Counted from the stretch's first letter, positions 6,728 through 13,893 are shown. The stretch is 14,619 nt of DNA from Erythrobacter donghaensis (GCF_001557325.1 NZ_LSJS01000156.1:1-14619), one strand, 5' to 3'. The notes: generated by a model from the letters alone, not told the origin. Numbers and translations: made by a program.

Positions 6728-7675
6728 TCACCCGAACGCCGGGCGATAGTTCGACTCGCCCCAGTCCTGCCGCTTGGTCCATGCGCCCATCGTCTCGAGC
6801 TTGCCCTCGAGCTCGGGGAAGCGTTCGTAGACGTGGTCCATGTCGACCGCGAAGGGCTTTGTCGGCGCGGTGTTGTTGTATTCGTAGAAGTCCTCGATCC
6901 CCTTGGCGAAGTCGGCGCGCATAGCCTCGGGCATCGAATCGCCTGCCGCCTCGACGAGGTAGCGGCCGAACTCGGCCGGGGTGCAGGGATCGTATTTGAT
7001 CGGCTTGCCGAGCGCCTCGGAGAGGCACTGCGTCACCTGCTTGCCGACCAGCCGCTCGGGCCCGCCGATGTTGAGCCAGGCGCCTTCCATGTCGGGCCGC
7101 TCGAGGCTCGCCAGCATGAAGCGCGCGACGTCGTCGAGGCTGATCCAGTTGGCCTCCAGGGTGGGGTTGTGGGGGTACACATAGCGCCCCTCGTTGACGA
7201 TGAAGGGCCGCGCCCAGTTGGTGAGGAGGTTGTCCATGAACAACACCGAGCCGAACACCGTCCCCGGCGCGCCGCTGCGCCACAGGGCGTTGATCCCGGC
7301 GGTGTTGCCGGCATAGGTGAAGGCGTCGCCCGGCTTGTCGGGAATCCAGCTCGAGGTGTTCCACACCACCCGCTTGACCCCGAGATGCGCGGCAACCTTG
7401 CCGACCTCGCCGACGAGGTAGGCGCGGTCGGCGCGGGCCTGGAGGGGGTGGGTGTAGAAGATGTAGTCGCTGCCTTCGAGCGCGGCTTCGAAGGTGGAGG
7501 TGTCGTAGAGGTCCATCGGCCGCACCTCGACCCGCTCGACCCCCTCGACCGGCGCGCCCTCCAGCGCATCGGGACGGCGCGAGATCGCGCGCACGTCATA
7601 GCCGGCGGCGAGCGCCTGGCGCACCTGCGCAAGGCCCTGCCGCCCGCTCGCGCCGATCACCGTGATGCGTGCCAT
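6728..7675 (-). CDS. NmrA-like / atypical SDR NAD(P)-binding protein
   Basis: 315-residue, cytosolic Rossmann-fold protein of the NmrA/atypical SDR group. The N-terminus ITVIGASGRQG (4-14) is the GxxGxxG dinucleotide loop. R-A-I-S-R-R (about 32-37) is compatible with NADP binding, V-V-W-N-T-S-S-W replaces the classical S-Y-K catalytic set, and a C-terminal substrate-domain region follows. With no YxxxK active site in the usual place, it could be a redox-sensing or regulatory binding protein, or a reductase with a different catalytic set. The start at 7675 has an excellent ribosome site (GGAGGGAGAGAGG). The frame extends upstream to 7801, but that stretch overlaps the divergent gene's leader and is not needed. 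It is divergent from the MDR-SnoaL operon across a 116-base gap that must hold both promoters, suggesting joint control. Confidence 0.85.
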   Translation of the reverse strand: MARITVIGASGRQGLAQVRQALAAGYDVRAISRRPDALEGAPVEGVERVEVRPMDLYDTSTFEAALEGSDYIFYTHPLQARADRAYLVGEVGKVAAHLGVKRVVWNTSSWIPDKPGDAFTYAGNTAGINALWRSGAPGTVFGSVLFMDNLLTNWARPFIVNEGRYVYPHNPTLEANWISLDDVARFMLASLERPDMEGAWLNIGGPERLVGKQVTQCLSEALGKPIKYDPCTPAEFGRYLVEAAGDSMPEAMRADFAKGIEDFYEYNNTAPTKPFAVDMDHVYERFPELEGKLETMGAWTKRQDWGESNYRPAFG

Positions 7676-7791
7676 AGTCCCTCTCTCCCTCCTGTTCTTA
7701 TGGGGCAAGACTAGGAAGGCTTCCGCAGGGCCGCACCGCGCCAAAGTGATAGCGCGCGCCTCCGAAGCCCTAGCGAAAAGGCGGGGTTGCC

Positions 7792-8823
7792 GTGGCGACA
7801 CGCGGGCCGGACAAGCCGCCCATGGACAACCGCATCTGGCGCATCGCGCGCCGCCCCGTTGGCACCGATTTCGCCGCCGCGCTGGAACTGGCGGAGGAGG
7901 ATTTCGCGCCCCTCGCCGATGGCCAGATCCGCATCCGCAACACCCACCTCTCGATGGACGCAGGCACCCGCATGTGGCTCACCGACCGCGAGGACGGCTA
8001 CCAGCCGCCGCTCGCCGTCGGGGGCCCGATGACGGGGCTGGTGCTGGGCGAGGTGATCGAGAGCCGCGCGGAAGGCTTCGTCACCGGCGATCTGGTGCGC
8101 GCCTTCGGGCAATGGGCCGATGTCAGCACGGTCGATGCGGCGATGTCGGGCGCGATCCTGCTCGACCCCACCGTCGCGGACCGGCGCGCGTGGTTCGGCC
8201 CGCTCGGTATGAACGGGTGGACCGCGCTGTGGGGCATCGAGCAGACCGGCGCGGCGAGGCCCGGCGAGCGGGTGCTGGTCTCGGCCGCGGCAGGCGCGAC
8301 GGGGATCCTCGCGGTGCAGATCGCCCGGCTGCTGGGCTGCGAGGCGTGGGGGATCGCGGGCGGGGCGGCCAAATGCGCCTACCTGACGGAGGAGTTGGGG
8401 ATCGCCGGAGCGGTTGATTACAAGTCAGGTGCACTGGCCGAACAGCTCGATGCGGCGGGAGGCTTCGATGTCTATTTCGACAATGTCGGCGGGCCGCTGC
8501 TGGATCAGGTGCTCACCCGCATGAACCACTATGGCCGCATCGCGGTGTGCGGATTGCTCGCCGACTACACCAGCGGCACCCGCACCGCCCCCGGCCAATT
8601 CGACCAGGTGCTGATGCGGCGGCTGCGGATCGAGGGCTTCTTCTCGCCCGACTTCATGCACGAGGGCCCCGCGCTGACCCGCCGGTTGCGGGAGTGGACG
8701 GAAAGGGGCGCGCTGGTGATGCCCTATGACGTGACGACGGGCCTCGAGAACACCCTCACCGCCTATGCCAAGCTGTTCACCGGGGCGAACATCGGCAAGG
8801 TGATCGTGGAGCTGACCCCATGA
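7792..8823 (+). CDS. MDR-family NADP-dependent enone reductase (leukotriene B4 12-hydroxydehydrogenase/CurA-like)
   Basis: Zinc-free medium-chain dehydrogenase/reductase, 343 residues, expected to reduce the C=C bond of an alpha,beta-unsaturated ketone or aldehyde using NADPH. The N-terminal IWRIARRPVG segment is typical of the subfamily. Further visible marks are the cofactor loop A-A-A-G-A-T-G (165-171), F-D-N-V-G-G (229-234), and C-G-L-L-A-D-Y (253-259), whose Tyr matches the family's active-site Tyr position. No zinc-ligand cysteine pattern is present. The start is ambiguous: GTG at 7792 has a purine-rich AAGGCGGGG upstream, while ATG at 7822 (MDNRIWRIARR) gives the more usual family N-terminus but lacks a clear ribosome site. 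The stop overlaps the next gene by ATGA, so the two are co-translated. Substrate unknown. Confidence 0.88.
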   Translation: MATRGPDKPPMDNRIWRIARRPVGTDFAAALELAEEDFAPLADGQIRIRNTHLSMDAGTRMWLTDREDGYQPPLAVGGPMTGLVLGEVIESRAEGFVTGDLVRAFGQWADVSTVDAAMSGAILLDPTVADRRAWFGPLGMNGWTALWGIEQTGAARPGERVLVSAAAGATGILAVQIARLLGCEAWGIAGGAAKCAYLTEELGIAGAVDYKSGALAEQLDAAGGFDVYFDNVGGPLLDQVLTRMNHYGRIAVCGLLADYTSGTRTAPGQFDQVLMRRLRIEGFFSPDFMHEGPALTRRLREWTERGALVMPYDVTTGLENTLTAYAKLFTGANIGKVIVELTP

Positions 8824-9359
8824 CCGGCACACTCGAAGACCGCGAGGCGATCCGCGACATCCTCGCCGCCTATGCCCACGCCATCGACCGGCGGCGCTGG
8901 GGGATGATGGAGCGCCTGTTCCACCCCGACGCGACCTTCCGCTTCGGGCTGATCGAGGGCGGTTGGCGCGGCTTCGTCGAGCAGGCGCGCGCGGTGATCG
9001 ACCCATGCCTTGCGACCCAGCACCAGCTCGGCCAGACGATCTTCGGCTTCGAGGGCGACAGCGTCTGCCACACCGAGACCTACATGACCGCAATGCACAC
9101 CATCCCCCCCGGCTACCCCTTGGCGGCGGTGTTCCCGGACAAGGGCGTGATTTATTCGGCCATTGTCGCGGGCCGCTACGTCGACCGGTTCGAGAAGCGG
9201 GGCGGAGAGTGGCGGCTTGCCCAGCGCACGGGGCTGTATGACTGGCGCGAGTTCCGGGTGGTGGAGGGCGTCGACCTCTCCGACACGCCCGAGGGCGCGG
9301 CGGGCTATCACGACGCGCGCGATCCTTCGACAGCGGCGGTCAGTGCGTGGCTGGGGTAG
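8820..9359 (+). CDS. SnoaL-like (NTF2-fold) protein, candidate dehydratase
   Basis: 179-residue cytosolic protein of the NTF2/SnoaL superfamily, which includes scytalone dehydratase, ketosteroid isomerase and the bile-acid 7-alpha-dehydratase BaiE. The N-terminal helix D-R-E-A-I-R-D-I-L-A-A-Y-A-H-A-I-D-R-R-R-W is characteristic. Y18 and D23 have the same five-residue spacing as the Tyr-Asp pair of BaiE, and H68 (A-T-Q-H-Q-L-G) falls near the matching His, so an acid-base dehydratase or isomerase activity is plausible. The second half (about 90-150) gives the sheet strands, with R-Y-V-D-R-F-E-K-R and G-E-W-R-L-A-Q-R-T. It overlaps the MDR reductase by four bases. Dehydration followed by enone reduction would be a logical two-step pair, but this is inference. 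No partner or substrate is visible. Confidence 0.82.
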   Translation: MTGTLEDREAIRDILAAYAHAIDRRRWGMMERLFHPDATFRFGLIEGGWRGFVEQARAVIDPCLATQHQLGQTIFGFEGDSVCHTETYMTAMHTIPPGYPLAAVFPDKGVIYSAIVAGRYVDRFEKRGGEWRLAQRTGLYDWREFRVVEGVDLSDTPEGAAGYHDARDPSTAAVSAWLG

Positions 9360-9367
9360 TTTATTCT

Positions 9368-9457
9368 CCCCTCCCCTTGGGGAGGGGCCGGGGGTGGGGG
9401 TTCCACGCCCGATCCGACGCCGTACACCCACCCCTAACCCCTCCCTGAAGGGAGGGG
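9368..9457. repeat. REPIN-like hairpin pair B, possible bidirectional terminator
   Basis: Left hairpin CCCCTCCCC-TT-GGGGAGGGG (9368-9387), right hairpin CCCCTCCCT-GA-AGGGAGGGG (9438-9457), with GGGGGTGGGGG (9390-9400) and CACCCACCCC (9425-9434) between. The module ACCCC-(C/T)-AACCCC-hairpin is shared with the pair at 6584-6718, in the same inverted-dimer layout. It fills the gap between the convergent SnoaL and thioesterase genes and could stop transcription from both sides. Confidence 0.65.
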
Positions 9458-9461
9458 AACA

Positions 9462-9866
9462 CTAGCGCCTTATCGCAAACACCCCGCTCATCGTCGCGAT
9501 CTGCTCCTCGCCGCGCCACACCCCGCCCGATGTATAGGCCGTCCGCCCGCCCAGCCGGTCGATCCGCACGCGCGCCTCCAGCCAGTCGCCCAGCTTTGCG
9601 CCCGCGAGGTAATTGACCGTCAGCGTGACGGTCGAGGGTGCGAGGCGGGGGCGTTCGGCATCGTAGACCGCGTGGCTCAAGGCCACGTCGGCGAAGGTCG
9701 AGATCACCCCGCCATGCGCTGCATCCTGATAATTGATGTGGTGCGGGCAGATCATCAGCCCCACCACCCGCACCCCCTCAACCAGAGGCCCGAGATAATA
9801 GGGCCCGCCGTGATCGAGAAAGCCCGGGGTGAAGCCCGCCGGTTCGAAGCCTGAAGGTATCGCCAT
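9462..9866 (-). CDS. PaaI-type hotdog-fold thioesterase
   Basis: 134-residue cytosolic acyl-CoA thioesterase of the 4HBT/PaaI family, likely releasing CoA from aromatic or other acyl-CoA intermediates. The active-site segment H-H-I-N-Y-Q-D-A-A-H-G-G-V-I-S-T-F-A-D (42-60) shows the HGG motif at 51-53 and the acidic D60 in the PaaI position. The hotdog sheet follows with T-V-T-L-T-V-N-Y-L-A-G-A and R-V-I/D-R-L-G-G-R-T-A-type strands, ending M-S-G-V-F-A-I-R-R. The ATG at 9866 has only a G-rich, imperfect ribosome site. It lies directly downstream of a truncated P450 on the same strand, and that P450's open frame runs into it in another frame. The deletion that broke the P450 may therefore have brought this gene closer to the P450 promoter. 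Role in the neighbouring pathway is inferred. Confidence 0.85.
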   Translation of the reverse strand: MAIPSGFEPAGFTPGFLDHGGPYYLGPLVEGVRVVGLMICPHHINYQDAAHGGVISTFADVALSHAVYDAERPRLAPSTVTLTVNYLAGAKLGDWLEARVRIDRLGGRTAYTSGGVWRGEEQIATMSGVFAIRR

Positions 9867-10633
9867 CCCGCCACCCTACCCCGCCGCGCGCCGCTGCGCG
9901 CGCTATGAATTGTGCCAATGACATGGCGGCCCGCGCGGGGTATCTGCTCGGCGACATAGTCCTTCATCCCCGCCAGCAGCCGGAACTTCTCGGCGCTCTG
10001 CTCGGGGGTGAGGATGTTCTTGTGGCTCGTCCCGATCACGTAGGACATGACCTGCGCATTGCCCCATTGCTCGAGCCGGGGAATGTCCTCCTGCGGGAAG
10101 CCGAGGACACTCGCCATCACCCGCTGCGGCAGGGGCCGGGCGAAGTCGGCGACGAAATCGACCGACTCGCCCGCGCGGGCTTTCTCCAGCAATCTGGCGA
10201 TCAGATCGTCCACGTGCCCCGCGATCATCCCCGCATGGCGCGTGCAGCCGGGGCCGACCCACGGATCGGTCAGCTCCTTGCGATGCGCGCGCCACAGCTC
10301 GGGCGTGGGGCGGAGCGAGACGATGCTCGCCACCATCGCGTCGATATCGGGGATGTGGGTGGGCATCTCGCCCGATTGCTGAATATGCGCCACCAGCAGC
10401 GAGAGCGTCGGCGGAAAGCGCTCCCAGTCCTTCACCACGCGGGCGATGTCCTCGTATTTGGTGAGCACGAAGGCGTCGGTGCCCGGGGTCAGCCCCTCGC
10501 CCGCAAGGCGTTGCACCGGGGCCTCGGCATGGAGGATCGCGTAGGCCGCATACCAATGCTCCTGCGCGCCGGGGGCGAACAGGTCGACATCGGCCAATGT
10601 GCGCGGTTTCACGCCCTGAGAACCAGTCGGCAA
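9755..10633 (-). pseudogene. Cytochrome P450, N-terminal half only (truncated)
   Basis: The conceptual product resembles the first half of a bacterial class I P450. Visible segments are W-Y-A-A-Y-A-I-L-H-A-E-A-P-V-Q-R, F-V-L-T-K-Y-E-D-I-A-R-V-V-K-D-W-E-R-F-P, a helix-C-like L-W-R-A-H-R-K-E-L-T, and R-V-M-A-S-V-L-G-F-P-Q-E-D. P450-like sequence ends near 9941 (M-K-D-Y-V-A-E-Q-I). After that the frame runs through unrelated residues into the thioesterase gene and stops at 9755. The oxygen-binding I-helix, ExxR and heme-cysteine loop are all absent, so it cannot bind heme. A TTG at 10633 with GGAGAGG upstream is the best start; GTG at 10612 is the alternative. It is divergent from an intact P450. 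A 3' deletion is the simplest explanation. An assembly artefact cannot be excluded. Confidence 0.75.
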
Positions 10634-10653
10634 TCCGCCTCTCCCTACGCGGA

Positions 10654-10675
10654 GCGGTTCGCTTAGCGAATCCGC
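10654..10675. promoter_or_regulatory. Near-perfect inverted repeat between divergent P450 genes
   Basis: GCGGTTCGCT and AGCGAATCCGC are complementary except for one extra base, separated by a single T. It lies 21 bases upstream of the truncated P450's start and about 140 bases before the intact one, so it could be an operator for a shared regulator. No regulator gene is present in the window. A short hairpin with no regulatory role is the alternative. Confidence 0.4.
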
Positions 10676-10816
10676 CAATTGCTGATGCCCGGGTTGTCCC
10701 GCAGCCTCTTGCCTCGGGGAACGGGCGAAAATGCCAGTGCCGAGTGGGGAGAGAGACCTGTGAGCCGTATCGCGAAGCTTCGCCCCGTGGGGCGCGGACA
10801 CAATCGAGGTGCGCTG

Positions 10817-12079
10817 ATGAACCAGCCGCAGATCAACCTCTTCGACCCCGCGCTCCAGCAATGCCCTTACGCGGCCTACAAGCAGCTTCGCGACGAGGCC
10901 CCGGTCTACAACATCCCCGGCACGCAGATCTATGTCGTCAGCCGCTATGACCACGTGCGCGAGGTGCTGATGGACCCGCAGCGCTTCCCCTCGACCGCCG
11001 CGAACGAGCTGATGCGCGCCTCGCCGGTCGACATGGAGCGCGGCCGCAAGGTCGCCGAGCGCTTCCGCGCAAAGGGCTGGCTCCCCGCGCCGACCCTCGC
11101 AGGGCGCGACGATCCGAACCACAAGCAGATGCGCGCGATGTTCAACGAGGCGTTCAAGCCGAGCCGGATCAAGGCAATCGACCCGCGCGTCGAAACCCTC
11201 GCCTACGCGCTGATCGACGCCTTCATCGACGAGGGCAAATGCGACTGGGTGCGCCAGTTCTGCATTCCCCTCCCCCTCTTCATCATCGGCGAACAGATGG
11301 GCGCGAAGCGCGAGGACATGTGGCGGATCAAGGGCTGGACCGACGCCTTCTTCCACCGCATCTCGCTGATGCTGCCCGAGGACAAGCACCTCGAAATGGT
11401 CGACCGCGAGATCGAGGCGCAGCATTACTTCCAGCCGATCTTCGAGCGCCTGCGCGCCGAGCCGGATGGCAGCCTCATCAGCGTCCTCGTCAACACGGTG
11501 ATCGAGGGCTGGGGCCGCCCGCTCAACGACGAGGAGCTCCACGCCGAGATGATGGCCGACACCTTCGTCGGCGGCAGCGAGACCACCACCAACGCGCTCG
11601 CAGCGGGGATGAAGCTGCTGATCGAGAACAAGGACGTCTGGGCGAAGCTGAAAGCCGATCCGGAACGCTACATGCGCAATTTCGTCGAGGAGGTGCTGCG
11701 GCTCGAAAGTCCGGTGCAGAGCCTGATGCGCTTCACCCACAAGGATGTGGAACTGGACGGGGTGACGATCCCCGCAGGCTCCGTCGTCAACGTCCGCTAC
11801 GGCGCGGCCAACCGCGACGAGCGCTTCTTCGAATGCCCCGAGAGGCTCGATCTCGACCGGCCCAGGGCGGGCGCGCACATGGCTTTCGGCTCGGGCACGC
11901 ACCACTGCCTCGGCGCCCCGCTCGCCCGGCGCGAGCTGATCTGGGGTTTCACCGCCGTGGTCGACCGCTTCGAGGACATGGACTTCGCCCCCGGCGCAAA
12001 TGACTTCGCCTACCACCCGCACTTCCTGCTGCGCAGCCTCAAGCAGCTCAACATCACCTTCGCGGCGAAGCGGCGCTGA
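10817..12079 (+). CDS. Cytochrome P450 monooxygenase, intact
   Basis: Soluble bacterial class I P450 of 420 residues, usual length, needing a ferredoxin and reductase that are not encoded nearby. All core motifs are present: I-helix F-V-G-G-S-E-T-T-T (250-258), E292-V-L-R295 (ExxR), the N-R-D-E-R-F segment (332-337), and the heme loop F-G-S-G-T-H-H-C-L-G with C364 as the iron thiolate. Probable reaction is hydroxylation of a catabolic substrate; identity unknown. ATG at 10817 was chosen for its GAGGTG ribosome site and because it gives the typical short N-terminus before I-N-L-F-D-P. A GTG at 10760 with a strong GGGGAGAGAGA would add 19 basic residues and cannot be excluded. It is divergent from the truncated P450 and ends two bases before the convergent RES toxin gene. 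Confidence 0.95.
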   Translation: MNQPQINLFDPALQQCPYAAYKQLRDEAPVYNIPGTQIYVVSRYDHVREVLMDPQRFPSTAANELMRASPVDMERGRKVAERFRAKGWLPAPTLAGRDDPNHKQMRAMFNEAFKPSRIKAIDPRVETLAYALIDAFIDEGKCDWVRQFCIPLPLFIIGEQMGAKREDMWRIKGWTDAFFHRISLMLPEDKHLEMVDREIEAQHYFQPIFERLRAEPDGSLISVLVNTVIEGWGRPLNDEELHAEMMADTFVGGSETTTNALAAGMKLLIENKDVWAKLKADPERYMRNFVEEVLRLESPVQSLMRFTHKDVELDGVTIPAGSVVNVRYGAANRDERFFECPERLDLDRPRAGAHMAFGSGTHHCLGAPLARRELIWGFTAVVDRFEDMDFAPGANDFAYHPHFLLRSLKQLNITFAAKRR

Positions 12080-12081
12080 CG

Positions 12082-12576
12082 TCAGTGGGGCCGGAGGCCG
12101 AGCCGGTCGTCGTCATCGACCAGTGCGAGACACCCGTCCCAGTCCCACAGCACGAGATTGAGCGCCTGCGGCGGCGCGCCGCGGGCGTAGCTCGGCACCA
12201 CGAGGCCGCGATGACCCGCGCCGATCGCGGCCTCGGCAAGGTCTTGCGTCGGCACGGGCCGCCCTGCCAGCATCCGCTCGCGCCATGCGGGATCGGCGAG
12301 CGCCTCGGGGGTCATCCCGAAGGGGGCGAGCGCCGCCGGGTCGCGGCCATCGAGCAGCGGGGCGATGTCGGCGCGGCAGGCGAACAGCGTGGTGGGCTGG
12401 AGCGTTCCGACCTGGTTCGCCTCGCGCAGCGCGGTCTCGGGCGCGAGCGAGGTGTAGAGCGCGGGCCGCCCGATCCGGTTGAAGCGCCCGCCGAACCGCG
12501 CCGCGCCCGCCCCCGACAGCGGCTCGCGCGCCCAGACCGGGTTGAGGGCGCGGTAGAGCAGCCCGGTGAAGCGCAT
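12082..12576 (-). CDS. RES-domain toxin of a type II toxin-antitoxin pair
   Basis: 164-residue RES-domain protein. Characterised relatives degrade NAD+ (NADase or NAD phosphorylase, as in Res-Xre and MbcT) or ADP-ribosylate a target (ParT), halting growth when free of antitoxin. The N-terminal L-Y-R-A, the G-G-R-F-N segment with R31, A-L-Y-T-S with Y41, and A-L-R-E-A with E52 give the conserved Arg-Tyr-Glu pocket at the positions I recall for the family. A later V-V-P-S-Y-A-R supplies the Ser often conserved there. It starts four bases after the antitoxin stop codon, the usual antitoxin-first order, so the two are co-translated. It has no frameshift and looks intact. Its 3' end is two bases from the convergent P450 stop, so antisense overlap of the transcripts is likely. 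Confidence 0.88.
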   Translation of the reverse strand: MRFTGLLYRALNPVWAREPLSGAGAARFGGRFNRIGRPALYTSLAPETALREANQVGTLQPTTLFACRADIAPLLDGRDPAALAPFGMTPEALADPAWRERMLAGRPVPTQDLAEAAIGAGHRGLVVPSYARGAPPQALNLVLWDWDGCLALVDDDDRLGLRPH

Positions 12577-12580
12577 GCGG

Positions 12581-12931
12581 CTACGCGTGGACGCCCGCGT
12601 CGACCGCGTCGAGATAGGTCAGCACATCGTCGGCGCGGTTGCTCTGCACCAGCTGCATCGCCGTCTGCCCCGAAAAGCCCGGCAGCGGCTCCGAACGGTA
12701 CCACGCATAGGCGAGCAACGCCGAGCCGAAGCGCGGCTCGACCTTGTTGAGCACCTCGATCATCTGGCGCAACCGCCGCTGGGTGCGGTCCGACGCGATC
12801 CGCTCCTTGCGCTGGATCGCATCCTTGCCGAGGCCGAGCGAACGCGCGAGCTCGTCGCTGGTGGTGCGCAGCGCCGCGACGATCTTGCGCGGGGCGAAGG
12901 TGCCGCCTTCGGCATAGTTCTGGATCGACAT
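12581..12931 (-). CDS. Xre/MbcA/ParS-type antitoxin (DUF2384)
   Basis: 116-residue antitoxin that should bind and block the RES toxin and repress its own promoter. The N-terminal part (about 15-60), with T-S-D-E-L-A-R-S-L-G-L-G-K-D-A-I-Q-R-K, fits the Xre-like helix-turn-helix. The C-terminal part (about 75-116), W-Y-R-S-E-P-L-P-G-F-S-G-Q-T-A-M-Q-L-V followed by a V-L-T-Y-L-D-A-V-D-A-G helix, is the DUF2384 antitoxin domain. ATG at 12931 has GGAG at good spacing; an in-frame ATG at 12946 lies within the promoter palindrome region and is less likely. It is first gene of the pair and its own promoter/operator lies just upstream. Function is inferred from family and gene order. Confidence 0.88.
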   Translation of the reverse strand: MSIQNYAEGGTFAPRKIVAALRTTSDELARSLGLGKDAIQRKERIASDRTQRRLRQMIEVLNKVEPRFGSALLAYAWYRSEPLPGFSGQTAMQLVQSNRADDVLTYLDAVDAGVHA

Positions 12932-12947
12932 GGCAATACTCCGCATG

Positions 12948-12985
12948 TTCTGACGGCATATAGCGTCAGAAACAGCGGCATTCAA
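12948..12985 (-). promoter_or_regulatory. Promoter with inverted-repeat operator for the RES/Xre operon
   Basis: Read on the minus strand, TTGAAT (12985-12980) and TATATG (12962-12957) are separated by 17 bases, a reasonable sigma-70 promoter about 25 bases before the antitoxin start. The -10 sits exactly inside a perfect inverted repeat, TTCTGACG (12948-12955) and CGTCAGAA (12964-12971) with an 8-base spacer. A dimeric antitoxin bound there would block RNA polymerase, as expected for type II autoregulation. Confidence 0.65.
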
Positions 12986-13047
12986 GGCGCGGTCGTGCGA
13001 TGACCCGTCAAATTGGCAGGGTGCCTGGAGGTTCGGTCCTCTCTATT

Positions 13048-13098
13048 CGTCATTGCGAGCCGATGGCGAAGCGTCACCTGCGGCTCCTCGCAATGACG
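13048..13098. repeat. Inverted repeat CGTCATTGCGAG ... CTCGCAATGACG in the SDR leader
   Basis: Perfect 12-base arms at 13048-13059 and 13087-13098 enclose a 27-base spacer. The second arm ends 18 bases before the SDR start codon. TCATTGCGAG ... CTCGCAATGA is a pattern seen as a dispersed intergenic repeat in many proteobacteria (from memory). In the transcript it would form a large hairpin just before the ribosome site. Confidence 0.6.
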
Positions 13099-13116
13099 AC
13101 ACGGAGAGGAAGAGGA

Positions 13117-13893
13117 ATGAAACTCGCAGGGAAAATCGCCGCGATCACCGGGGGCACGGCGGGCATGGGGCGCGCGATCGCCGAGGCGTTCCTCGCCGAG
13201 GGCGCGCGCGTCGCGCTGTTCGCGCGCAATGCCGAGAAGGGCGCGAAGGTGCTCGCCGAACTGGGGGCGGGCGAGCGCGCGATCTTCGTCGCGGGCGACG
13301 TGATGCAGCAGGGCGACCTCGAAGGCTTCGTCGACCACGTTGCGGCGCATTTCGGCACGCTCGATATCCTCGTGAACAACGCAGGCGGCGCGGGCGACCT
13401 GCAGCCGCTGGTCAACCTCTCCGACCACGCCTTCGACGAGGCGATGAAATGGAACGTCTATTCGACCTTCTGGGCCACCCGCCGCGCGCTGCCGGGAATG
13501 CTGGCGAAAGGCTGGGGCCGGGTGATCAACATCTCCTCGATGGAGGGCAAGCACGGCAAGCCGGTGCTGACCGCCTATTCCGCCGCCAAGCACGCGGTGA
13601 ACGGGATGACCAAGAGCCTCGCGCGCGAAGTCGGCGCGGCCGGCGTCACCGTCAACGCGATCTGCCCCGGGATCGTCATCACCGACATCATCCGGAACAA
13701 CGGCCCCGCGACCGCCAAGGCGATGGGGCTGGAGTTCGAGGAGATGATCGATCTCTTCGCGCAGGAGGCCGCGATCAAGCGGCCCAACACGGTCGAGGAA
13801 GTGGCCGCGGTCGCGGTGCTGCTGGCGAGCGAGGCGGGCGGCGGGATCACCGGCCAGCAGATCAGCGTCGACGGGGGGACGGCACAGTATTGA
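13117..13893 (+). CDS. SDR-family NADP-dependent oxidoreductase
   Basis: Classical short-chain dehydrogenase of 258 residues, cytosolic, with a complete active site. Motifs are T-G-G-T-A-G-M-G (11-18), A36-R37 after beta-2 (favouring NADP), N-N-A-G (87-90), and the catalytic tetrad N113, S141, Y154 and K158 (YSAAK). P-G-I-V-I-T-D is the usual cofactor loop after beta-6, and S-V-D-G-G-T-A-Q-Y closes the protein. ATG at 13117 follows a strong GGAGAGGAAGAGGA. The frame extends upstream to 13000 but runs through an inverted repeat, so the longer start is rejected. It probably acts on a hydroxyl/keto intermediate; substrate unknown. Its stop codon is the first unit of an 11-bp tandem repeat. It converges on another SDR across a 77-base gap that contains a parS-like site. 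Confidence 0.92.
   Translation: MKLAGKIAAITGGTAGMGRAIAEAFLAEGARVALFARNAEKGAKVLAELGAGERAIFVAGDVMQQGDLEGFVDHVAAHFGTLDILVNNAGGAGDLQPLVNLSDHAFDEAMKWNVYSTFWATRRALPGMLAKGWGRVINISSMEGKHGKPVLTAYSAAKHAVNGMTKSLAREVGAAGVTVNAICPGIVITDIIRNNGPATAKAMGLEFEEMIDLFAQEAAIKRPNTVEEVAAVAVLLASEAGGGITGQQISVDGGTAQY

Noticed and set aside
7714..7724. GGAAGGCTTCC dyad between the NmrA-like and MDR genes as an operator
   Set aside because: The arms are only five bases, too short to separate from chance in this composition.
10640..12022. Upstream minus-strand extension of the truncated P450 frame across the intact P450
   Set aside because: The frame is an antisense shadow of the intact P450. Only the part from about 10633 downward resembles a protein family.
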